This document shows, piece after piece, positions 17,351 through 22,148 of a stretch of DNA of 22,148 nucleotides. Positions within the stretch are counted from its first letter, which is position 1, and each line of letters begins with the position of its first letter. The position numbers were made by a program, and so were the translations under genes. Origin of the DNA: Mansonella perstans (taxonomy: Eukaryota > Nematoda > Chromadorea > Rhabditida > Onchocercidae); assembly GCA_037074765.1 (NCBI GenBank), contig JBAMDO010000440.1, positions 1-22,148 on the forward strand. The letters run 5' to 3'. The notes beneath the pieces are model-generated. The model was not told the DNA's origin. It searched no databases and worked only from the letters and a program-made list of their open reading frames with translations.

Positions 17351-18066
17351 TTCTCTATATAACGATTCTTGATGGTTTCTTGATTACCATATTTTTCTAT
17401 GAGAACTTGTCTTATTATTTCATAGTTCTCAGGAGCTACATCGAATCCTCTTACTGTTTCCAATGCTTCTCCCTTTAAGCATGATAACAGATAAGTGATT
17501 TTTTGAATATCTGGTAGTTCTTGTTGGTGTACGGATGAATTGAAACTGTTCCAGAATTCTCGCCACAGCCTTATTTCTCCACTAAAGGTTGGTAGTGGTA
17601 GCTGTGGTAGATGTATTGTTGAACGACTAACAGGTGAAGGTTTAGTCATTTTCTCCTCCATGGTAACCAATGAGCTTTCTTCTTGAAAAGCTATTTCTAA
17701 ATCGTTATATAATGCATTAAGAGTGATAACAGCTTCTCCACCCTTATGTATCATTCGTAATATACCATCTTTGTCGTTGACCATTTTCACATATTTGTCT
17801 TCTTCCTCTTTCTTCTTTTCAACCAGGGTGATGTTCTCTATGAGCTCCAGCCATCTTCGATTGATCGCTTCCAATTTGTTGATACATGCCTCCAGTCGAA
17901 TTGCTTTGTCCTTTACCATTCGTTTCTTAAGTTCGTATTGTCCTTTTTGTTCTTCGAATGGTAAGTTTCGATCTGGTTGTGATAAATCGAAATTCCTTAT
18001 TTCTTCCAGAAGTTCGATCATTCTTTCTATTGTTGGCATCGCTGAGTAATGTAGTGCAGTCGACAT
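17275..18066 (-). CDS. BEL Gag N-terminal half (DUF1759 capsid-like)
   Basis: The ATG at 18066-18064 lies 35 nt inside the LTR edge and just after the candidate primer-binding site, as expected for BEL gag. Residues ~10-140 are charged and predicted helical/coiled-coil (EEIRNF, LIENITLVEKKKEEED). Residues 156-232 carry the DUF1759 signature: LPLPTFSG, WREFWNSF, ITYLLSCLKGEA, then ENYEIIRQVLIEKYGN. The product would assemble particles around element RNA. After ~residue 232 the frame is out of register because of the single-base loss near 17375; the final ~30 residues are not Gag. Confidence 0.88.
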   Translation of the reverse strand: MSTALHYSAMPTIERMIELLEEIRNFDLSQPDRNLPFEEQKGQYELKKRMVKDKAIRLEACINKLEAINRRWLELIENITLVEKKKEEEDKYVKMVNDKDGILRMIHKGGEAVITLNALYNDLEIAFQEESSLVTMEEKMTKPSPVSRSTIHLPQLPLPTFSGEIRLWREFWNSFNSSVHQQELPDIQKITYLLSCLKGEALETVRGFDVAPENYEIIRQVLIEKYGNQETIKNRYIENCIPFNATIRNGIQESKQWKELFDN

Positions 18067-18073
18067 ATCGAAC

Positions 18074-18093
18074 GTTCCCGGCTCGTGGCACCA
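18074..18093 (-). promoter_or_regulatory. Candidate tRNA primer-binding site
   Basis: Seven bases inside the 5' LTR, the minus strand reads TGGTGCCACGAGCCGGGAAC. TGG complements a tRNA 3' CCA, and the reverse complement (ending GTGGCACCA) looks like an acceptor/T-arm end. The donor tRNA is not assigned. Confidence 0.6.
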
Positions 18094-18100
18094 AAAAATT

Positions 18101-19029
18101 TGTCGTGAAAGTTTTTGTGTGTGGTCAACTTGTGTGTTAGTGTATCCTAAAGTTTGTTTAGGACTTGTGTTGGTGATACACTTAATTGTGTATATGTAGT
18201 GGATTGTGTTGGAGTAAACGGGTTGAGTTGAATTGAATGACGATTTGTGGTAGGGTGAACGGGTTGAGTTGAAGGTGATGATGAGTTGTGGTAGAGTAAG
18301 CGTGTTGGATTGAATTGAATGCGCAGTGACGATCTCAAACTTGGGTAATTAAACCGTTTATTAATAACATTAACAAACACTGATTTATAATGATAATACA
18401 CGAAACGCGGAGTAATACACAAAACGCGAAGTAATTACACAAAACGCGAAGTAAAATCATATAATAAAAGTAGATGTAAAAAAGGGGGAACTGGTGTAGA
18501 TACCAGTCAGTCCGTAATTGTTGAGCGCATTAAGTAATGCTTGTGGAAGATTTTACAGTTTATATATAGTGTGAAGATGAGGTGGAGACTATAATGGTTA
18601 AAGATCATGATGAGTAGTAAATGAGTGATATTTGATAGGAGAAGCTTGGATTCATGCCAATTAGTCTAGACATGATTAAAACATTTATGTTGCTTGTATA
18701 TTGCATGTAAGCATTATCATCAAACAAAGGAATTCGGTATGTGGCTGTGTTTAATAAGATATTAGCTGCAGCTGCCTGTATGAGCTTGTAAGATGCGACA
18801 GCTGGTAAATGAAAAGAAGATGAGGTGTAGATTACAAGGTCCAAAGATCATAATGATTGTAGTGAGATAGGGGTAAGAAGTTGGAATAATTAATGATGTT
18901 AAAATAATGGACCAAAATTCATAGTAAATGTAAGTTAACAAAATGATTGATGGGATAGATGTCATTTATAGAATTCATTCCCCTTTGATTAAGATTAGGT
19001 TTAAATTATAATTCGCTAATTTCGCGACA
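18101..19029 (-). repeat. 5' LTR of the complete element (929 bp)
   Basis: It pairs with 11747-12658. It has one more 20-nt CGCGAAGTAA-type unit (18428-18449) and slightly shorter homopolymers. It ends at CGCGACA (19029) and is followed directly by a piece of another LTR. Confidence 0.93.
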
Positions 19030-19147
19030 GTCAGTCCGTAATTGTTGAGTGTATTAACCCATGTTGAAGGTTTAACAGTTTTATATGAGGAGAAGAGGAG
19101 GTGGAGACTAATTAGGTTTAAAGATCATGATGATAGTAGAGGTGATA
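19030..19147 (-). repeat. LTR fragment
   Basis: GTCAGTCCGTAATTGTTGAG and the following ~110 nt match 20177-20285 and 21738-21848. It abuts the end of the complete element on the left and gag sequence on the right (from about 19149), so both edges are deletion or recombination joints. Confidence 0.8.
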
Positions 19148-19897
19148 GTTCCTTGCATATTAATAAGACCTTCTTGCCTTGGTGGCTAATAGGTTGATTT
19201 AATGAATTTATTATGATCGTCGAATTTGTCTCTTCTTTGTTGGAGCCATTGTTATTCGAGCGATATTTTTCGTAGCATAGTGCTGTATTGTGTTGGCCTT
19301 TGCAGTGGAAACATGTTCGTTTCCTTTGATTGCAGTCAATTGTTGCATGCTTCGTACGGAAGCAGTTAGTGCACGCCTTGAGTTCCTTCAGGCGTTCGTA
19401 TCGTTGTTCGGCCATTGTGTACTTTGGGCATTCGTTATCCCAGTGATTTTCGTTGCAAAACGTACAAGGTCTTTTTTCCTTGTTGGTTTTTGATTTACTA
19501 CCAGACTGAAGGCTTTTTGCCTCATTTATTTGTTTTGTTATGAATAGGGCGGAGGTTCCTCTTTCCCTTTGAGAAGGAAGTACTCTATTTGTACTTGATT
19601 CCTGTTGAGGTTTTTGACTTCTATTCACTTCTTCGTTTCTGTGAATTGAAGTCATTAGAATCTTCGTAAACTGCTTACTGACCAAGATTCCTTATCCTCT
19701 TTCATCTGGTAGACTTTTTCCAGAATCAATGGTGGGAGTATACTTTCGATTACTGTTTCTATACTGGTTTTTTCCAGATTCTCGCCCATTGATTCTAGTT
19801 GTCGAAGAGTTCTTTCCATTGCTTGGACTCTTGTATTCCATTCCTTATCGTTGCGTTGAATGGAATACAATTCTCTATATAACGATTTCTTGATGGT
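19148..19897 (-). pseudogene. Gag fragment with three zinc knuckles, third copy
   Basis: It parallels 16630-17390 of the complete element. The knuckles CTFCNENHWDNEC, CTNCFRTKHATIDC and CFHCKGQHNTALC are all intact. One base is missing near 19657 relative to the complete element, so the open frame is split into 19870-19655 and 19685-19125. Protease sequence is lost after KVLLICKE, where the LTR scrap joins. Across the nearby run (19885-19892) this copy keeps the base lost near 17375 in the complete element. Confidence 0.8.
19893..19897. other. Target-site duplication, left (ATGGT)
   Basis: ATGGT before the solo LTR pairs with ATGCT (20611-20615) after it. The uninterrupted gag of the complete element reads GATGGTTTCTTGATTA at this point, which matches a 5-bp duplication at the insertion with one later substitution. 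Confidence 0.8.
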
Positions 19898-20610
19898 TGT
19901 TGTGAAATTTGTGATGAATTGTGATGGAGTAAACGGGTTGAATTGAATGTTGTGATAAGTTGTGGTAGAGAGAATGGGTTGAATTGAATTGAATGCGCAG
20001 TCACGATCTCAAACTTGGGTAATTAGACCTTTATTAATAACAAACACTAATTTATAATGATAATACACGAAACGCGGAGTAATACACAAAGCGCGAAGTA
20101 ATTACACAAAACGCGAAGTAAAATCATATAATAAAAGTAGATGTAAAAAAAGGGGGGAACTGGATAGAGACCAGCCAGTCCGTAATTGTTGAGTGTATTA
20201 ACCCATGTTGAAGGTTTAAACAGTTTATATATGAGGAGAAGAAGAGGTGGAGACTAATTAGGTTTAAAGATCATGATGATAGTAGAGGAGTTACATTTGA
20301 TAAGGAGAAGCTTTGATTCCTGCTGACCGGAAGTGAAGAAAGCCTGTATGTTGCTTGTAAGATGCGACAGCTGGTAAATGAAAAGGAAGATGAGGTGTAG
20401 CTTACAACGGTCCAAAGATCATAATGAGTGTAGTGAGATGACAGTTGATAGGGGTAAGAAGTTGGAATAATTAATGATGTTAAAATAATGGACCAAAATT
20501 CATAGTGAATGTAAGTTAACCAAATGATTGATGGGATAGATGTCATTTATAGAATTCATTCCCCTTTGATTAAGATTAGGTTTATTTTATAATTCGCTAA
20601 TTTCGCGACA
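19898..20610 (-). repeat. Solo BEL LTR inserted in gag (713 bp)
   Basis: It starts TGTTGTGAAA and ends TTTCGCGACA. It resembles the LTRs of the complete element but lacks ~130 nt near the TGTTGTG end and ~100 nt near 20320-20345. It carries three CGCGAAGTAA-type units. No internal region is present, so it is the product of LTR-LTR recombination after insertion. Confidence 0.9.
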
Positions 20611-20615
20611 ATGCT
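20611..20615. other. Target-site duplication, right (ATGCT)
   Basis: Partner of 19893-19897; gag resumes at TTCTTGATTACC directly after it. Confidence 0.8.
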
Positions 20616-21180
20616 TTCTTGATTACCATATGTTTCTATGAGAACTTGTCTTATTACTTCATAGTTCTCAGGAGCTACATCGAATCCTCTTACTCTTTCC
20701 AATGCTTCTCCTTTTAAGCATGATAACAAATAAGTGATTTTTTGAATATCTGGTAGTTCTTGTTGGTGTATGGATGAATTGAAACTGTTCCAGAATTCTC
20801 TCCAAAGCCTTATTTCTCCACTAAAGGTTGGTAGTGGTAGCTGTGGTAGATGTATTGTTGAATGACTAACAGGTGAAGGTTTAGTCATTTTCTCCTCCAT
20901 GGTAACCAATGAGCTTTCTTCTTGAAAGGCTATTTCTAAATCGTTATATAATGAATTAAGAGTGATAACAGCTTCTCTACCCTTATGTATCATTCGTAAC
21001 ATACCATCTTTGTCGTTGACCATTTTCACATATTTGTCTTCTTCCTCTTTCTTCTTTTCAACCAGGGTGATGTTCTCTATGAGCTCCAGCCATCTTCGAT
21101 TGATCGCTTCCAAGTTGTTGACACATGTCTCCAGTCGAATTGCTTTGTCCTTTACCATTCGTTTCTTATGTTCGTATTGT
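20616..21180 (-). pseudogene. Gag N-terminal (DUF1759) fragment, third copy
   Basis: The coding sequence is nearly identical to 17380-17945 of the complete element: charged helical region, then LPLPTFSG, WREFWNSF, ITYLLSCLKGEA and VLIETYGN. The first ~45 residues, the start codon and the primer-binding site are missing; gag joins LTR sequence at 21180/21181. On the other side, the open frame continues artificially into the solo LTR and stops at 20556. Together with 19148-19897 it was one gag before the solo LTR inserted. Confidence 0.8.
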
Positions 21181-22148
21181 TAAGTTTTTGTGAGTGGTCA
21201 ACTTGTGGTTAGTGTTTCCTAAAGTTTGTTTAGGACTTGTGTTGATGGTACACTGAATTGTGTATGTGTAGTGGAGAATGCTGATTTGATTATGATATCC
21301 TCAAACTCGGTTTTTAACGTTGTGTTGAGTTATCTGCTTGAATTGTGGGATAACCTCAAACTTGGTTGTTTAAACTGTTGCCTGAGTTATCTACGTAAAA
21401 TCGATTGAATGATTTGTGTGGATTTGAGTTGGATTGTTATCGCACCTCAAACTTGGGTAATTAAACCGTTGCGTTGAGTTGAGTTGTGTTCGCACCTCAA
21501 ACTTGGGTAATTAAGCTGTTGTGTTGAGTTGCGTTGAATTGAATTATGTTCGCACCTCAAACTTGGGTAATTAAGCCGTTGTGTTGAGTTGCGTTGAGTT
21601 GAATTGTGTTCGCATCTCAAACTTGGGTAGTTAAATAACTTAACAACACGAATTACAATTATATTACACGAAAACGCGAAGTAAAATCATATAATAAAAG
21701 TAGATGTAAAAAAGGGGGGGAACTGGATAGATACCAGTCAGTCCGTAATTGTTGAGTGTATTAACTCATGTTGAAGGTTTAACAGTTTATATATGAGGAG
21801 AAGAGGAGGTGGAGACTAATTTGGTTTAAAGATCATGATGATAGTAGAGGAGTTACATTTGATAAGGAGAAGCTTTGATTCCTGCTGACCGGATGTGAAG
21901 AAAGCCTGTATGCTGCTTGTATAAGATGCGACAGCTAGTAAATGAAAAGGAAGATGAGGTGTAGCTTACAACGGTTCAAAGATCATAATGAGTGTAGTGA
22001 GATGACAGTTGATAGGGGTAAGAAGTTGGAATAATTAATGATGTTAAAATAATGGACCAAAAATCATAGTAAATGTTAACCAATTGATTGATGGGATAGC
22101 TGTCATTTATAGAATTCATTCCCCATCGATTAAGATTAGGTTTATTTT
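21181..22148 (-). repeat. Diverged LTR, third copy (runs off the window)
   Basis: It begins AAGTTTTTGTGAGTGGTCAAC, missing the terminal TGTCGTGA, and ends at 22148 about 20 nt before the expected CGCGACA end. It matches the other LTRs downstream of about 21640 but has an expanded tandem array at 21296-21640 and only one CGCGAAGTAA unit. Confidence 0.88.
21296..21640 (-). repeat. Tandem array inside the LTR, 50-60-nt units
   Basis: CACCTCAAACTTGGGTAATT recurs at 21441, 21491, 21551 and 21611, with two diverged units at about 21296 and 21352. GTTGAGTTG-rich spacers separate the units. The other LTRs here have a single unit (for example near 11978). Confidence 0.85.

Larger units (their letters stand above)
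11747..19029 (-). mobile_element. Complete-length BEL/Pao LTR retrotransposon
   Basis: The 7283-bp element is bounded by near-identical LTRs (11747-12658 and 18101-19029) with TG/CA termini (TGTCG...CGACA). Reading the minus strand from the right, it has a candidate primer-binding site, gag (DUF1759, three zinc knuckles), aspartic protease, A17 region, RT, RNase H, linker and integrase. Everything a BEL element needs is present. At least five single-base frameshifts interrupt the polyprotein, near 17375, 16200, 15860, 14414 and 14090. The immediate flanks (ATTGA left, GTCAG right) do not form a target-site duplication, and the right flank is not the continuation of the left-flanking element. 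Confidence 0.93.
19030..22148 (-). mobile_element. Third BEL copy: gag remnant with nested solo LTR
   Basis: It comprises an LTR scrap (19030-19147), gag knuckle region (19148-19897), solo LTR (19898-20610), gag capsid region (20616-21180) and a diverged LTR reaching the window end. Protease, RT and integrase are deleted. Gag is close to that of 11747-19029, while the LTR belongs to a different subfamily. Confidence 0.85.

Noticed and set aside
17723..18049. Plus-strand Ser/Phe-rich ORF (also 20962-21183)
   Set aside because: Antisense of the Gag coiled-coil region; serine and phenylalanine content mirrors Glu/Lys codons on the other strand.
18074..18093. A tRNA gene at the LTR border
   Set aside because: Only a ~20-nt acceptor-like end complementary to a primer-binding site is present; no cloverleaf can be formed from the flanking LTR and gag.

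Overview
The window is AT-rich metazoan DNA, most likely from a nematode. That placement is an inference from metazoan BEL/Pao retrotransposons, a spliced host gene of the metazoan TSC22 family with a short intron, and the overall base composition. No bacterial features, rRNA or tRNA were seen. Nearly all coding signal is on the minus strand and belongs to BEL/Pao LTR retrotransposons in several states of decay and nesting.

Layout, left to right. (1) 1-4210: a chimeric, integrase-less BEL copy. It has an LTR end, a pol linker, RNase H and RT closely related to the intact element further right, then a ~930-nt minisatellite of ~64-nt period, then a diverged protease/gag with an unexpected Cys-rich, N-glycosylation-site-rich segment. 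(2) 4210-7740: an LTR scrap in opposite orientation, followed by AT-rich non-repetitive DNA holding the last two exons of a TSC22-domain leucine-zipper protein (7434-7517 and 7085-7204, minus). (3) 7741-11746: a second copy of the chimeric element. It is almost identical to the first at an offset of 8143-8145 nt and has more of its LTR. (4) 11747-19029: a complete-length BEL element of 7283 bp, with LTRs of 912 and 929 bp, a candidate primer-binding site, Gag with DUF1759 and three zinc knuckles, a DPGS aspartic protease, the A17 region, RT, RNase H and a DDE integrase with a DUF5641-like tail. Several single-base frameshifts break its reading frame. (5) 19030-22148: remnants of a third copy, gag only. 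It is split by a 713-bp solo LTR with a 5-bp target-site duplication and bounded on the right by a diverged LTR that carries a tandem repeat array and runs off the window.

How the parts relate. Gag, protease, RT/RNase H and integrase of the 11747-19029 element would normally be made as one Gag-Pol product that reverse-transcribes and reinserts the element. The two left copies lack integrase and part of RNase H, so any mobility would depend on another element. The 8.14-kb tandem duplication of element plus TSC22-exon DNA, the chimeric gag-pro/RT junction, the minisatellite and the glycoprotein-like segment are the points most worth a second look.
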